Positions 9,817 through 18,928 of a DNA stretch of 64,000 nucleotides are shown here, piece by piece (the first letter of the stretch is position 1; the number at the start of each line of letters is the position of its first letter). The stretch lies in contig CAWFLE010000020.1 of the NCBI GenBank assembly GCA_963816545.1, positions 310,001 to 374,000 of the forward strand. The letters run 5' to 3'. The translations under genes and the position numbers were made by a program. The notes beneath the pieces were generated by a model, which was not told where the DNA came from, searched no databases, and saw nothing but the letters and a program-made list of their open reading frames with translations. Source of the stretch: Albimonas sp963816545 (GTDB taxonomy: Bacteria > Pseudomonadota > Alphaproteobacteria > Rhodobacterales > Rhodobacteraceae).

Positions 9817-10261
9817 GCGGCCGAGGGCCAGATCCTGTGCGAGCATCGGCGGCTCATCCAGCGGTCCCACCATCTGCCGGGCCGCACCATCTACGACTGG
9901 CGGCACTATCTGGCCGTCATCCAGCGCAAGCCCGGCGCCCTGCGCAACGGCGCGCCCTTCAGCGAGATGCCCGACGGCTTCAGGCAGTTGCAGGCGCTGA
10001 TGCTGCGGCGTCTCGGCGGCGATCGCGAGATGATCGACGTCTTGGCGCTGGTGCTGCACCATGACGAGCAGGCGGTGCTGGCGGCCGTGGAACTGGCCTT
10101 GGCCGAGGGCGTGGCGACCAAAACTCATGTGCTGAACATCCTGCACCGCCTCGTGGACGGCAAGACCACCGCCGGACCGGACATCGACACGCCGCAGGCG
10201 CTGGCCCTGCGTCGCGAGCCCGAGGCCGATGTCGGGCGCTACGACGCCCTGCGGGCCCGCC

Positions 10262-10657
10262 GAGAACGTCGTGCTGATCGGCGGACCCGGCGCCGGCAAG
10301 ACCCATGTGGCCACCGCCATCGGCGTCCAGCTCATCGACCACCACCGCCGGAAGGTCCGCTTCTTCTCGACCATCGAACTCGTCAACGCCCTCGAGCAGG
10401 AAAAGGCCAAGGGCAAGGCCGGCCAGATCGCCGAGGGCCTGAGCCGCCTCGATCTCGTGATCCTCGACGAACTCGGCTACCTGCCGTTCAGCGCCTCGGG
10501 CGGCGCGCTGCTCTTTCATCTGCTGAGCAAACTCTACGAGCGCACCAGCGTGATCATCACCACCAACCTCAGCTTCAGCGAATGGGCCTCGGTCTTCGGC
10601 GACGCCAAGATGACCACCGCGCTGCTCGACCGCCTCACCCACCGCTGCCACATCTGA
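10262..10657 (+). pseudogene. istB: IS21-family helper ATPase IstB fragment
   Basis: Reads PAENVVLIGGPGAGKTHVATA (Walker A), LVILDELGYLPFS (Walker B) and ITTNLSFSEWASVFGD. These are the AAA+ core of IstB, which assists IstA in target capture. The first hundred or so residues are missing: the IstA end YDALRA runs straight into PAENVV, showing an internal deletion. The C-terminus is cut at THRCHI, where the stop codon TGA is supplied by the first bases of the adjoining IS3 element at 10655. Confidence 0.88.
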
Positions 10658-10693
10658 GCTGCTCCCCGGCGGTTGGACAGTTTCCGGGGTAGT

Positions 10694-11584
10694 TTAAGCT
10701 ACTGCCTGCACCTGCTGATCGGTTTCGGTGCCGTTGAAGTAGACCACTGCGGGCGGTTGGCCGCCATGGGCGGCGTGGGGCCGCTTGTGGTTGTAGAAGG
10801 TGATCCAGCGCGCGATGCCTGCCTTGGCCTGCGAGCCGGTTTCCCAGGCGTGCAGATAGACGCATTCATACTTCAGGGACCGCCACAGGCGCTCGATGAA
10901 GATGTTGTCGATGCAGCGCCCTTTTCCGTCCATCGAGATCTTGGCGCCGACCCGCTTCAGCCGGTCGGTCCAGGCGAAGGAGGTGAACTGAGATCCCTGA
11001 TCCGTATTCATGATCTCCGGCGGCCCGAAGCGGTGGATCGCCTCGTTCAGCGCCTCGACGCAGAAGTCCGCCTCCATCGTGTTGGAGATGCGCCAGGCCA
11101 GAACCTTCCGCGTGGACCAGTCCATGATGGCCACGAGGTAGAGGAAGCCCCGCCGCATCGGCAGGTAGGTGATGTCGGCGCACCAGACCTGGTTGGGCCG
11201 CTCCACCCGCAACCCGCCCAGCAGGTAGGGGTAGGTCTTGCGCCCCTTCGCCGGCCTGCTGGTGTCCGGCTTCTGATAGATCGGCATCAAGCGCATGAGG
11301 CGCATCAGCCGCCGGATGCGCTTCTGGTTCACGGCGTGGCCTTCGTTCTGGAGATGCCATGTCATCTGCCGGACGCCGTAGAACGGGGTGTCGAGGAATT
11401 GCTCGTCGATCAGCCGCATCAGGCCGAGGTTCATGACGGTCTCGCCCTGCGGCGCGTAATAGAACGATGACCGCGAGATCGACAGCAGACGGCACTGGGC
11501 TCCGATCGACAGGCTCGGGTGGCTCGTTTCGATCATCCCTCGCCTCACTTGCCGGTCCAGGGCTTGAGCTTTCGTGACAAAAAA
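10694..11584 (-). CDS. IS3-family transposase OrfB (made by -1 frameshift)
   Basis: Integrase-like catalytic half. The DDE triad is visible: VWCADITYLPM, MNTDQGSQFTS and FIERLWRSLKYE, preceded by a typical IS3 HTH_21 region (PFYGVRQMTWHLQNEGHAVN). It has no convincing start of its own. It is entered from orfA by -1 slippage at 11578-11584, giving FFVTKAQALDRQ after the shift. Intact to the stop at 10694. Confidence 0.9.
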   Translation of the reverse strand, partial: FFVTKAQALDRQVRRGMIETSHPSLSIGAQCRLLSISRSSFYYAPQGETVMNLGLMRLIDEQFLDTPFYGVRQMTWHLQNEGHAVNQKRIRRLMRLMRLMPIYQKPDTSRPAKGRKTYPYLLGGLRVERPNQVWCADITYLPMRRGFLYLVAIMDWSTRKVLAWRISNTMEADFCVEALNEAIHRFGPPEIMNTDQGSQFTSFAWTDRLKRVGAKISMDGKGRCIDNIFIERLWRSLKYECVYLHAWETGSQAKAGIARWITFYNHKRPHAAHGGQPPAVVYFNGTETDQQVQAVA

Positions 11585-11838
11585 TCGTTGGCCACGGCCA
11601 GCTCCCCGATCTTCGCATGCAGGGCCCGCATCGTCTCCTCGTCGACTGCGGCCGTCTTCTTCCCGCCGCGCTCGAAGATGTCCGACGCGCCCTCCAGCAG
11701 GGCCTTCTTCCACTGGTGGATCATCGTGGGGTGCACGCCATATGCGGCGGCCAGTTCCGACACCGTGCGCTCGCCCTTCACGGCCTCCAGCGCCACGCGA
11801 GCCTTGAAGCCCGCATCGTGGTTCCTGCGTTTCGACAT
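11545..11838 (-). CDS. IS3-family transposase OrfA
   Basis: 97 residues, MSKRRNHDAGFKARVALEA..., with a helix-turn-helix (ERTVSELAAAYGVHPTMIHQWK) and a C-terminal leucine-zipper-like helix ending NDFLSRKLKPWTGK. It binds the element ends and supplies the N-terminal half of the OrfAB transposase after ribosomal frameshifting. Full length, with no damage seen. Confidence 0.92.
   Translation of the reverse strand: MSKRRNHDAGFKARVALEAVKGERTVSELAAAYGVHPTMIHQWKKALLEGASDIFERGGKKTAAVDEETMRALHAKIGELAVANDFLSRKLKPWTGK
11578..11584 (-). other. Programmed -1 frameshift site of IS3 #1
   Basis: On the coding strand the heptamer is T-TTT-TTG, a classical X-XXY-YYZ slippery sequence, placed exactly where the orfA frame (ND-F-L-S) must change to the orfB frame (R-F-F-V). 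Confidence 0.75.
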
Positions 11839-12150
11839 GTTCTGATCTCCCCGTCTTTGGAAACCAGCAGACGTCAGATCGTAGCTTCCGTCACTGTCCG
11901 GTTTTCGGGGAGCAGCTCAAACCGGCGGAATGCGTCGGCTTCCCCCAGCGCCTCCAGGAGCCTCTGCAGCCGCGAGCGTGGCCTACGGCCGCCACTTCCC
12001 AAAGGCGGCGATCTGGCCCATGGACGAAGCCGCTCCGCGGCATTGGTGCATGTGGCTGTCGTTCGACGTTGATCGGACCGGATTGCGTTTGGCGTTCGGC
12101 CTTTCTGTCTGACGATCGGGGTCTTTTCCCTCTTCAGACAGGAGGTTCCG

Positions 12151-12648
12151 ATGACGGAGGAGAGGACCACGCCGCTGCGCCAGCGGATGATCGAAGACAT
12201 GCGGATCCGCGGTATGTGCGAGAAGGCGCAAAAGGCTCGCATCCGGGCGATCAAGGACTTCGCCGCGTTCCTGAGGCGGTCCCCCGACACCGCCAAGCCG
12301 GAGGACCTGCGCGCCTACCAACTTCACATGACGGACGCCGGCATCATGCCGCCGACGTTCAACGCGCGCATCGTGGCGCTGCGCTTCTTCTTCAGCATGA
12401 CCTGCGGGCGCGAGGAGATGAAGCGGTACATGCAGTTCCGCACCCAGCCTCGGAAGCTGCCGGCGATCCTGAGCCAGGAGGAGGTTTCGGCCCTGCTGGC
12501 GGCGGCCCCTGGGCCGGGGCTCAAGTACCGTGCGGCGCTCAGCATCTCCTACGGCGCCGGGCTCAGGGCGGCGGAGGTCTGCAACCTCAAGATCGGCGAC
12601 ATCGTGCCGGAGGCGCGTCTCCGACACGACGACAGCGATCGAATGCGG
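12151..12648 (+). pseudogene. Tyrosine recombinase fragment linked to IS91 (copy 1)
   Basis: MTEERTTPLRQRMIEDMRIR... matches the N-terminal SAM-like domain and the start of the catalytic domain of phage-type integrases (AILSQEEVSALLAAA, SYGAGLRAAEVCNLKIGDI). After KIGDI comes the nine-residue palindromic insert, then DSDRM, and the sequence soon passes into transposase. The catalytic R-H-R-Y residues beyond the first Arg are gone. The start is preceded by an AGGAGG-like ribosome site at 12141-12146. Confidence 0.82.
12604..12630 (+). repeat. 27-bp palindromic coding insert, copy A1
   Basis: Splits the recombinase after KIGDI and is read as VPEARLRHD. Stem GCCGGAG / CTCCGAC with one mismatch. 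Same length, orientation and reading frame as the elements at 9790 and 12806. Confidence 0.72.
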
Positions 12649-12751
12649 GCCCATGCGGGGCATGTCGGCCTGACCCAGCTCAAGGTGATGTCGGCGATCG
12701 AGGCCTGCCGGACCGCGGCGCTCGGGCCAGGCATGTGGCGGGCTGCGCCAA

Positions 12752-13822
12752 GTGCGGCCATCGGCACGTCGCCTGCAACTCCTGCAAGAACCGGCACTGC
12801 CCGTCGCGCTGAAAGCGCGCCTCCGGCGCGACGCTCAGGGACCGGCGGCGCGCGACGGGATGGCGGCGCGCGCCGAGGATCTGCTGCCGGTGGAGTGCTT
12901 CCACGTCGTCTTCACCCTGCCGGCCGAGATCGCCCGCATCGCGCACTGGAACAAGAAGGCCGTCTACAACCTGCTGTTCCGAGCGTCGGCCGAGACGGTG
13001 AGCACCATCGCGGCCGACCCCAAGCGCCTCGGCGCACGGGTCGGCATCACCAGCGTGCTGCATACATGGGGCTCGGCGCTGACCCACCATCCTCATGTCC
13101 ACATGATCGTCCCCGGCGGCGGCCTGTCGCCGGACGGCGCCCGTTGGGTCGCCTGCCGCCCAGGCTTCTTTCTGCCCGTGCGGGTGTTGTCGCACCTCTT
13201 TCGCCGCCTGTTCCTCGACGGACTGCTGGCGCTGCACCGCGCCGGCATGCTGGTCTTCTTCGGCGATCTGGCGAGCCTGACGGACGCCGACGCCTTCGCC
13301 GCGTGGATCGAGGCCCTGCGCAGATCGGGGTGGGGGGTCTACGCCAAACCGCCCTTCGGCGGCCCCGAGGCGGTGCTGGCCTACCTCGGCCGCTACACCC
13401 ACCGCGTCGCCATCTCCAACAGCAGGCTGGTCAGCGCCGACGCCGACATGGTGGCTTTCCGCTGGAAGGACTACCGGATCAAGCACGGCGATCGGCGGAA
13501 GGTGATGCGGCTCGCCACGGACGAGTTCATCCGCCGGTTCCTGATCCACGTCCTGCCCGACGGCTTCCACCGCATCCGGCACTACGGCCTGCTGGCCAGC
13601 GCCGCCCGGAAGGCCAGCATCGCCAGGATCCGCGGCCTGCTCGAGGCGCCGCAGCCCGTTCAGGAGCCGCCGCCAAGCGTCGAGACCGAGTGCGCCCAGA
13701 ACATTCCGCTCACCCTGCGGGAGCCGTGCCCCTGTTGCGGCGGCCTGATGCGCATCATCGAGATCTTCCGCCGCGGCCAGCACCCAACATCGCGGGCGCC
13801 GCCGAGGGACCGGGCGGCATGA
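12752..13822 (+). CDS. IS91-family transposase (HUH/Y2), copy 1
   Basis: Rolling-circle transposase. The zinc-binding start (CAKCGHRHVACNSCKNRHCPSR, 12738-12807) lies in another frame, separated by the insert at 12806-12832. From there the frame is open: FHVVFTLPAEIARIA, the metal-binding THHPHVHMIVPGGG with the HUH-like HPHVH, the tyrosine pair in YLGRYTHRVAISN, and a C-terminal zinc ribbon CPCCGG. The broken zinc finger makes activity doubtful, although both copies share the lesion. Start codon uncertain. Confidence 0.82.
   Translation: MRPSARRLQLLQEPALPVALKARLRRDAQGPAARDGMAARAEDLLPVECFHVVFTLPAEIARIAHWNKKAVYNLLFRASAETVSTIAADPKRLGARVGITSVLHTWGSALTHHPHVHMIVPGGGLSPDGARWVACRPGFFLPVRVLSHLFRRLFLDGLLALHRAGMLVFFGDLASLTDADAFAAWIEALRRSGWGVYAKPPFGGPEAVLAYLGRYTHRVAISNSRLVSADADMVAFRWKDYRIKHGDRRKVMRLATDEFIRRFLIHVLPDGFHRIRHYGLLASAARKASIARIRGLLEAPQPVQEPPPSVETECAQNIPLTLREPCPCCGGLMRIIEIFRRGQHPTSRAPPRDRAA
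12806..12832 (+). repeat. 27-bp palindromic coding insert, copy C1
   Basis: Lies between the zinc finger (CPSR) and the rest of the IS91 transposase (QGPAARD) and is read ALKARLRRD in the transposase frame. It adds a frame change relative to the zinc finger. Core pairing GCGCC / GGCGC. Confidence 0.72.
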
Positions 13823-14173
13823 CGAGACGTTGGTCACCCTCGCCGATCCATCACCGGCGCCTCGTCAGGCGCAGGCCAGGCCGCTGTCGGACAGAGGCCG
13901 CCCTCCTCCAGAAGACCGCCGCAACCGGGCCTGCCGCGCCACGAACATCACCAACATCCGGCGAAATCAGCAGCCTCCGCGCTCGGCGTCGCAACCCACG
14001 CGCTCATCTCCAACCACAGCAGCGCCGACCGTCAGCGCTTTTTCCCCATAACTTGGGCCCAGCCCCACGCGACTTCCTCCTTGGGAGGTTTTCCAACGCG
14101 GGCCAAGGTCGCGCCAGGATCCACCCTCACGCCACGGCCCGCATCAGAAAACCTTCACCTTATACCGCCGCGC

Positions 14174-14757
14174 CTAACCGATGACCCTCTTGATCCACGG
14201 CTGGAGGCACGGGGAGCGGATGCGGGACGGATCGTCGGCGAAGGCGTTCCAGGCGCGACAGCAGGCGTCGACGATGGCGTCGAGGCCCTCGAAGACGCGC
14301 AGGCTCGGGAAGCGCTCGCGGAGCCATAGCCAGACGCGCTCCATCGGGTTGAGCTGGGGCGAATGCGGCGGCAGCGGGACGAGGCTGACGTTCGGCGGGA
14401 CCCGGAGCGCCTTGGCGCCGTGCCAGCCGGCGCGGTCGAGGATCATGACGGCGTGCTCGTCATCGGGGATCGTGGCCGCGAAGGCATCGAGGAAGATCCG
14501 CATCGCCTGCGTGCCGACCTCGGGCAGGACGAGACCGAAGGCGGCCTCCCCGTCGGGGCGGGCGGCGCCGAAGACATAGGTCCACTCGAAGCGCTGGTCC
14601 TGGCGGCCCGGCGGGCGGCGGCCTCGGCTCCACCAGCGATGGCAGAGCCGGCCCTTCTGGCCGACCCGCATCTCGTCCTGGAACCACAGCGTGATCCGCT
14701 TGCCCGGATGCGCCTCGGCCGCGGTCTTCAGCGCAGCCCGCAGCCCGCTTTTTCGAA
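14174..14757 (-). CDS. IS630-family transposase, catalytic frame
   Basis: DDE_3 domain: first Asp in ITLWFQDEMRVGQKG, second in VMILDRAGWHGAK, Glu in SPQLNPMERVWLWLRE. It has no start codon of its own at the joint. The frame can be entered by -1 slippage on GAAAAAG near 14753-14757, a known expression mode in IS630 elements. If no slippage occurs the transposase is split and inactive. Confidence 0.82.
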
Positions 14758-15219
14758 GCGACGCTGCGCCGCCTCGTCGCTCTTCGGAGGCGTGGGGCGG
14801 ACCTTCTGCCGTGAGACCCCCTCGCGCCGCAGGATCCGCGACAGGCTCTGCGGGGTCAGGCGCTTGTCCAAGCGAGCCTCGACCCAGCGACAGAGGTCCG
14901 GAAGGGTCCAGCTGCTCACCGCGTCCTTCTCAGGGTCCGGACCGCGGAAGATCCGGTCGAAGAGCAGCGCCGGCGGCCGGCCCGGCAGCGGCCGGTCGCG
15001 CACGCCCTCCGGTCCGTCGGCGTTGCAGCGCAGCACCGCGTCGCGCAGCGCCTGCCGCTCCATGCCCGCGGCCGTCGCCGCGTCCGCCCGGCTCATGGCG
15101 TCCAGCGCGTTCGCGATCGCCGGCAGTCGCCGCGCCGCACGGTTGCTCCGCTCCCGCGAAGCCATCCTCCGCAGCTCCTCCGCCGTCAGATCGTCCCGGA
15201 TCTTGAGCGCCCGACCCAT
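14728..15219 (-). CDS. IS630-family transposase, N-terminal frame
   Basis: 163 residues, MGRALKIRDDLTAEELRRMA..., with a helix-turn-helix (AANALD..RADAATAAGMERQALRDAV region) and a winged helix LTPQSLSRILRREGVSRQKVRPTPP. These are the DNA-binding part of IS630 transposases. It ends RFEKAGCGLR-stop at a run of five A residues, where -1 slippage would join it to the catalytic frame. Confidence 0.82.
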   Translation of the reverse strand: MGRALKIRDDLTAEELRRMASRERSNRAARRLPAIANALDAMSRADAATAAGMERQALRDAVLRCNADGPEGVRDRPLPGRPPALLFDRIFRGPDPEKDAVSSWTLPDLCRWVEARLDKRLTPQSLSRILRREGVSRQKVRPTPPKSDEAAQRRFEKAGCGLR

Positions 15220-15271
15220 CTCCCCTCCATCTCGCCGCTTCGGGAGATGGAATCAGAGATCAGGCCGCAGG

Positions 15272-15279
15272 GGAACCCT
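15272..15279. repeat. Target-site duplication of IS1595, left copy
   Basis: GGAACCCT, repeated exactly at 16398-16405 on the other side of the element. Eight bases is the duplication length known for the IS1595 family. Confidence 0.92.
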
Positions 15280-16397
15280 GCCGGTGTCTGGCTTCCGTGT
15301 TGATCATACTCGCAGCAGCTGTTGCCACGCCTGACGATTAGCCTCGCTCCGCTCATTGATCAGCCTCGTGATGAACCAGGCAGCGTAGCCGGGCAGGTTC
15401 TTCGTCGCAGGCCCGCAGAAGGGGTCCATGAAGGTCTGGAAGCGGCTGTGGAGGTTGTTGATGGTCTGGATGTGGAAGGCCTTCTGGACGACCTTCGGCC
15501 CCTTCTTGGCGTTGAGCCGGTAATGCGGAAGGGCTTGGCCCCGCGCGAACTGGTCGTATGCGGAGTCGCCATCCGAGCACAGCACCGCGTCCTTGCTTAT
15601 GTGCTTCGCAAGAAGTCCGATCAGAGTGGGCGCCTTCCGGTCCGGCAGGACGTCGGCCCGACGGGATCCGGACCGGTCGGTGATGGTCAGAACCGGGATC
15701 TGAAACTTGGAGACGCCGGCCGGCATCGGGATCTTGAGGTGCTTGTAGTCCTCCCAGCGCAGCCGGTTCGGCTTGGGATGGACCGAAGGGTTCTGCTGAT
15801 GCCGGACCCATTCCCGCGAGCCCTTGCGGGACTCCCGGAAGAACTTCTCGTCGGCCTCCATAATCCCGGCGAAGGCGGTGCCGCCGATGCCCATCAGTGC
15901 TTCGATGATATGCTTGCGCCAGCGCCAGATCGTCATCTTGTCGAGGCCCAGTCTCTCGGCCAGCACGCGGCAGGAGCTCGGCGCGCGCGATAGCATGTCT
16001 TCGACAACCTGGAGGAACTTATCGGGCCGGCGAACGCACGCAAGCGGGGTGCCGCTCGCCGACGAGAAGGTCTTGCCACAGGTGAGGCAGCGGAACCGCT
16101 GCAGGCCGGTCCGTGTCTCGCCCCAGCGCCGGATCACCGTGTCGCCGCAGTAGAGGCAGAAGTCGAGGACCTCCCCTCGAGCGTCGATCTTGGCAAGCAC
16201 CTCGGTGCGCGCGCTGAGCGTACGCAGCATTTGGTTGAGCTCGCGCATCTGGCCGACCGTCAGCTTCTCGATCCCACCACAGAACGCCTTGAAGACGCCT
16301 TCGTCCATCTGCCAGCCTCCGGTTCGCGTTAAGGACCGAAAGCTTGGCCGATTTTCCCTTTACGAAAGCGGAATCAACACGCAACGCAGACACCGGC
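15280..16397 (-). mobile_element. IS1595-family element, complete
   Basis: 1118 bp. Both ends read inward GCCGGTGTCTG, then five differing bases, then CGTGTTGAT, a 25-bp inverted repeat. An exact 8-bp duplication (GGAACCCT) flanks it. It contains one intact transposase gene. This is the best-defined and probably the youngest insertion in the island. Confidence 0.95.
15304..16308 (-). CDS. IS1595-family transposase
   Basis: 334 residues. An N-terminal zinc ribbon (CLYCG ... CLTCG) and helix-turn-helix (ERLGLDKMTIWRWRKHI) precede the ISXO2-like catalytic domain with the first Asp in IMEADEKFFRES, the second in CSDGDSAYDQFA, and the third-position Asn/His region in FHIQTINNLHSRF. Full length, undamaged, and filling almost the whole element. 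Confidence 0.93.
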   Translation of the reverse strand: MDEGVFKAFCGGIEKLTVGQMRELNQMLRTLSARTEVLAKIDARGEVLDFCLYCGDTVIRRWGETRTGLQRFRCLTCGKTFSSASGTPLACVRRPDKFLQVVEDMLSRAPSSCRVLAERLGLDKMTIWRWRKHIIEALMGIGGTAFAGIMEADEKFFRESRKGSREWVRHQQNPSVHPKPNRLRWEDYKHLKIPMPAGVSKFQIPVLTITDRSGSRRADVLPDRKAPTLIGLLAKHISKDAVLCSDGDSAYDQFARGQALPHYRLNAKKGPKVVQKAFHIQTINNLHSRFQTFMDPFCGPATKNLPGYAAWFITRLINERSEANRQAWQQLLRV

Positions 16398-16405
16398 GGA
16401 ACCCT
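16398..16405. repeat. Target-site duplication of IS1595, right copy
   Basis: GGAACCCT, identical to 15272-15279. The 200 bases that follow, up to the reductase gene, hold no convincing gene. Confidence 0.92.
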
Positions 16406-16608
16406 TCAGCCGAGTCAGAGCTTTCGCGTGCCGGTATGACCTGCCTTTTGGCAGCTTGTCTTTCGACGGCTGCTTTCTTGCAAACTCGCGCGATCGCTGG
16501 GGCCGAAGAAGCGTCGGCCGTCGAGATGTCCGAGTGGATGAAAGGCCTCGTCTGCTCGTCGCGAGTGGGGATGGCTCGACCCGCACGGCGCACCGGATCG
16601 AGATCAGA

Positions 16609-17688
16609 TCACGGCGGCAGGATCCGGTCGCGCCGAAGTCGGTCGAACCACTCGGCGAACATGTCTTCGGTGTCCTGGCAGGCGTGGAAGCCGGCCTGCC
16701 GGAGCTTGATCGTGCTGACGATCCAGGGATCGCGCGAGCGTCTTCCGCCATGCGCCATCACCCGGTCGGCGTAGTGGTGGGACTGGCCCAGGAGCCGGTC
16801 CAGCGGCGGGGCGGCGAGGTCGTGCCGCTTCCGTATCCGGTCCCATGCCTGCGCCTGCGCGGGAAGCCAGGAGGCGAGCTCCAGCGGTTCCGGCTCGGCC
16901 GGCGGACGCCCGAGAGCGCGGGCGATGGAGGGCCAGAGCTGCGGCCAGTCCGCCACGTCGCCGTTGGCGATGTTGAACGTCTCCCGCTCAGCCGCAGGAG
17001 CCGCGGCGGCCCAGAGCAGCGCCTTCGCCACGAGGCGGGCGTCGGCCGCCTCCCACAGGTAGGAGGGCCCGCCGGGGTAGCCGAAGGGGCGGCCTTCCTC
17101 GGCGCAGAGGGCGGCGAAGACGCCGAGCACCGGCGCGATGTTCATGGCGGAGGCCACGGCGCCGCCGAACACCACCTGCGGGCGCAGGATGGTCCAGTTC
17201 CAGTCGGCGCCCTCGGAGGCGGCGCGCAGGTGATCCTCCTGAAGCCAGTAGAAGTTCGGGTGATCGTCCCGCGGCCAGCGCTCCTTGGCGGGGATCGGCA
17301 TGGGGGGGTGGACGTGGCCGCCATAGGCCTTCGTGCCCTGGAGGATGCTCGCGTGACGAAAGCCGGGCGCCGCCGCGACCAGCGGGTCGAGGAAGTTGGC
17401 GAACATCGCCCGGTTGGTCTCCATCTGGCCGGGATCGGTCCAGCCGGCCACCAGGCCCGGGAGTTCGTAGAGGGCGGCGTAGACGGCATGAGTGGCGTCC
17501 CCGAGCCGGGCGAGCGCCGCCTCGCAGGCCTGGCGGTCCGTAAGGTCCAGCGCCAGATGCTCCACGCCCGCGGCGGGCGGGATCGGGCGGCGGCAGATCG
17601 CGGTGACGCGCCAGCCGGCCGCGGCGAAGGCCTCCACCGCCGCGCTTCCCACGACGCCGGCGGCGCCGGCGATCACCACATGCTTCAT
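16609..17688 (-). CDS. PRISE-type NAD(P)H-dependent reductase (atypical SDR)
   Basis: 359 residues starting MKHVVIAGAAGVVGSAAVEAF, with the nucleotide-binding GxxGxxG and the RR..R segment (AICRRPIPP) usual for NADPH-preferring extended SDRs. HASILQGTKAYGGH contains the TGxKxY-like catalytic Lys-Tyr block, and PNFYWLQEDHL fits the progesterone 5-beta-reductase/iridoid synthase-like (PRISE) family, which reduces enone double bonds. Substrate unknown. It is divergent from the ABC importer operon (98 bases between starts), so the two may share control and a substrate. ATG 17688 was chosen because the Rossmann strand begins there. Confidence 0.82.
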   Translation of the reverse strand: MKHVVIAGAAGVVGSAAVEAFAAAGWRVTAICRRPIPPAAGVEHLALDLTDRQACEAALARLGDATHAVYAALYELPGLVAGWTDPGQMETNRAMFANFLDPLVAAAPGFRHASILQGTKAYGGHVHPPMPIPAKERWPRDDHPNFYWLQEDHLRAASEGADWNWTILRPQVVFGGAVASAMNIAPVLGVFAALCAEEGRPFGYPGGPSYLWEAADARLVAKALLWAAAAPAAERETFNIANGDVADWPQLWPSIARALGRPPAEPEPLELASWLPAQAQAWDRIRKRHDLAAPPLDRLLGQSHHYADRVMAHGGRRSRDPWIVSTIKLRQAGFHACQDTEDMFAEWFDRLRRDRILPP

Positions 17689-17786
17689 GACCTCCCCCTC
17701 CTGCAACGCCGACCCGCGCTTTTCCGTTGGCTTCCGCCGCTGTCGGCCGTACGGTTAATTAAACGATAAACCAAGGGAGGTCTCAC

Positions 17787-18928
17787 ATGAAGCTCAGGTT
17801 CGCTCCGATCCTGTTCGCGGCCGTCGCCGGGCTGGTCCCTGCGCTTGCGGCGGCGCAGGAGAACCCGGTCAAGGTCGGCGTCATCTTCCCGCTCAGCGGC
17901 GGCGCAGGTCCCCAGGGCCAGCATGTCAGCCAGGCCATCGAGGCCATGGCCGCCATGATCAACGAGGATGGCGGCGTGATGGGCCGCCAGATCGAGCTCC
18001 ATGTCCGCGACGACGAGTCCACGCCCGCGGTCGGCGTCTCCCGCGCGAACGAGCTGATCGGGGAAGGCGTGGAGGTCATCATAGAGGGCTGGAACAGCCC
18101 GGTGACGCTGGCGATGCAGCCGGTGATCAGCCGCGCGGGGATCCTGGACCTCACCGGCATCTCCAAGGCGGACCCGATCCTTTCGGGCGAGGGCAACCCG
18201 CTGCCCGTCCGCTTCAACAGCTCCAACTCCCAGGACGGCGCGGTGATCGCGAAGTTCATCGTGGACGAGGGCGCCAAGCGCATCGCCTTCCTGACCCAGA
18301 ACGACGCCTACGGGAACGGCGCGCAGGCCTCCATCGAGAAGGAGCTCCAGGCGCTCGGCCATGACTACGAGGTCGTGGCGGCGGAGCAGTTCCCGTTCGA
18401 CCAGGCCGACTTCCGCGTGCCCCTCTCCACCGTGAAGGCGGCGGACCCTGACGTGACCATCGCCATCAACGCCAACGAGGGGCTCGGGATGCCCGCGCTT
18501 ATCCGGCAGGCCTCGCGCAGCCGGCTTCCGGGCCAACTCGTGGCCGCCGTCGGCACCATCGCCCCGAGCGTGATCGACGTGGCGGGGGAGGCCGCCAACG
18601 GGCTCGTGGGGGCGGACATATACTTCCCGAACATCGAGCCCTTCGCCTCGAACTCCGCCAACCAGGCTTTCGTGGCCAAGGTGCAGGAGATGCAAAACTA
18701 CACCCCCGACAAGTTCATGGCGCTGGGGGCCGCGGCGCTCCAGGTCTGGGCGAAGGCCGTCGAGGACGTGCAGAGCTTCGAGAAGGAGCCGGTGGCCGAG
18801 CGCATCCGCGGCGGGTCGTTCGAGGGGACCATCCTCGGGGACGTGACGTTCGAGGAGAACGGCCAGCTCAAGTCCAACCACTACCTGTTCGACGTGGTCG
18901 ACCAGAAGATCGTGGTGCGCCAGGGCCA

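Larger units (their letters stand above)
9162..10272 (+). pseudogene. istA: IS21-family IstA, second remnant (5'-truncated)
   Basis: The C-terminal part of an IstA: HGFQVFGGVPARGIYD, then after an insertion near 9280-9328 the frame resumes with DRVGRGKQRQVNARFMAM, CNPASGWEKGQVEKGVQDAR, YSVPASFANR and GRTIYDWRHYLAVIQRKPGA. The N-terminal helix-turn-helix and part of the integrase core are missing. Two foreign inserts interrupt the alignment: a palindrome-bearing piece at about 9276-9325 and a 27-bp in-frame element at 9790-9816. The end is fused directly to an istB fragment. Confidence 0.85.
10655..11919 (-). mobile_element. IS3-family element #1
   Basis: 1265 bp, bounded by terminal inverted repeats that both begin TGAGCTGCTCCCCG when read inward; each then continues to a GGACAGT block. 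It carries orfA and orfB on the minus strand with a slippery site between them. The left end interrupts istB. Flanking triplets (ATC left, AAC right) are not duplicated, so one flank has been rearranged since insertion. Confidence 0.9.
12015..14165 (+). mobile_element. IS91-like element with tyrosine recombinase, copy 1
   Basis: Carries a tyrosine-recombinase fragment followed by an HUH/Y2 transposase. Bases 12015-13817 recur at 23495-25296 with only a few differences. Copy 1 keeps about 340 further bases with no gene, including a CTCC-TTGGGAG hairpin near 14075-14090 that could be part of the replication-origin end typical of IS91 elements. There are no inverted repeats, as expected for this rolling-circle family. 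The right limit is set by the start of IS630 sequence. Confidence 0.75.
14160..15262 (-). mobile_element. IS630-family element (ends approximate)
   Basis: Two minus-strand reading frames covering the IS630 winged-helix and DDE domains abut the end of the IS91 element on one side and the target of IS1595 on the other. I could not identify the terminal repeats or the TA target pair, so the limits are only the space left between neighbours. Confidence 0.6.
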
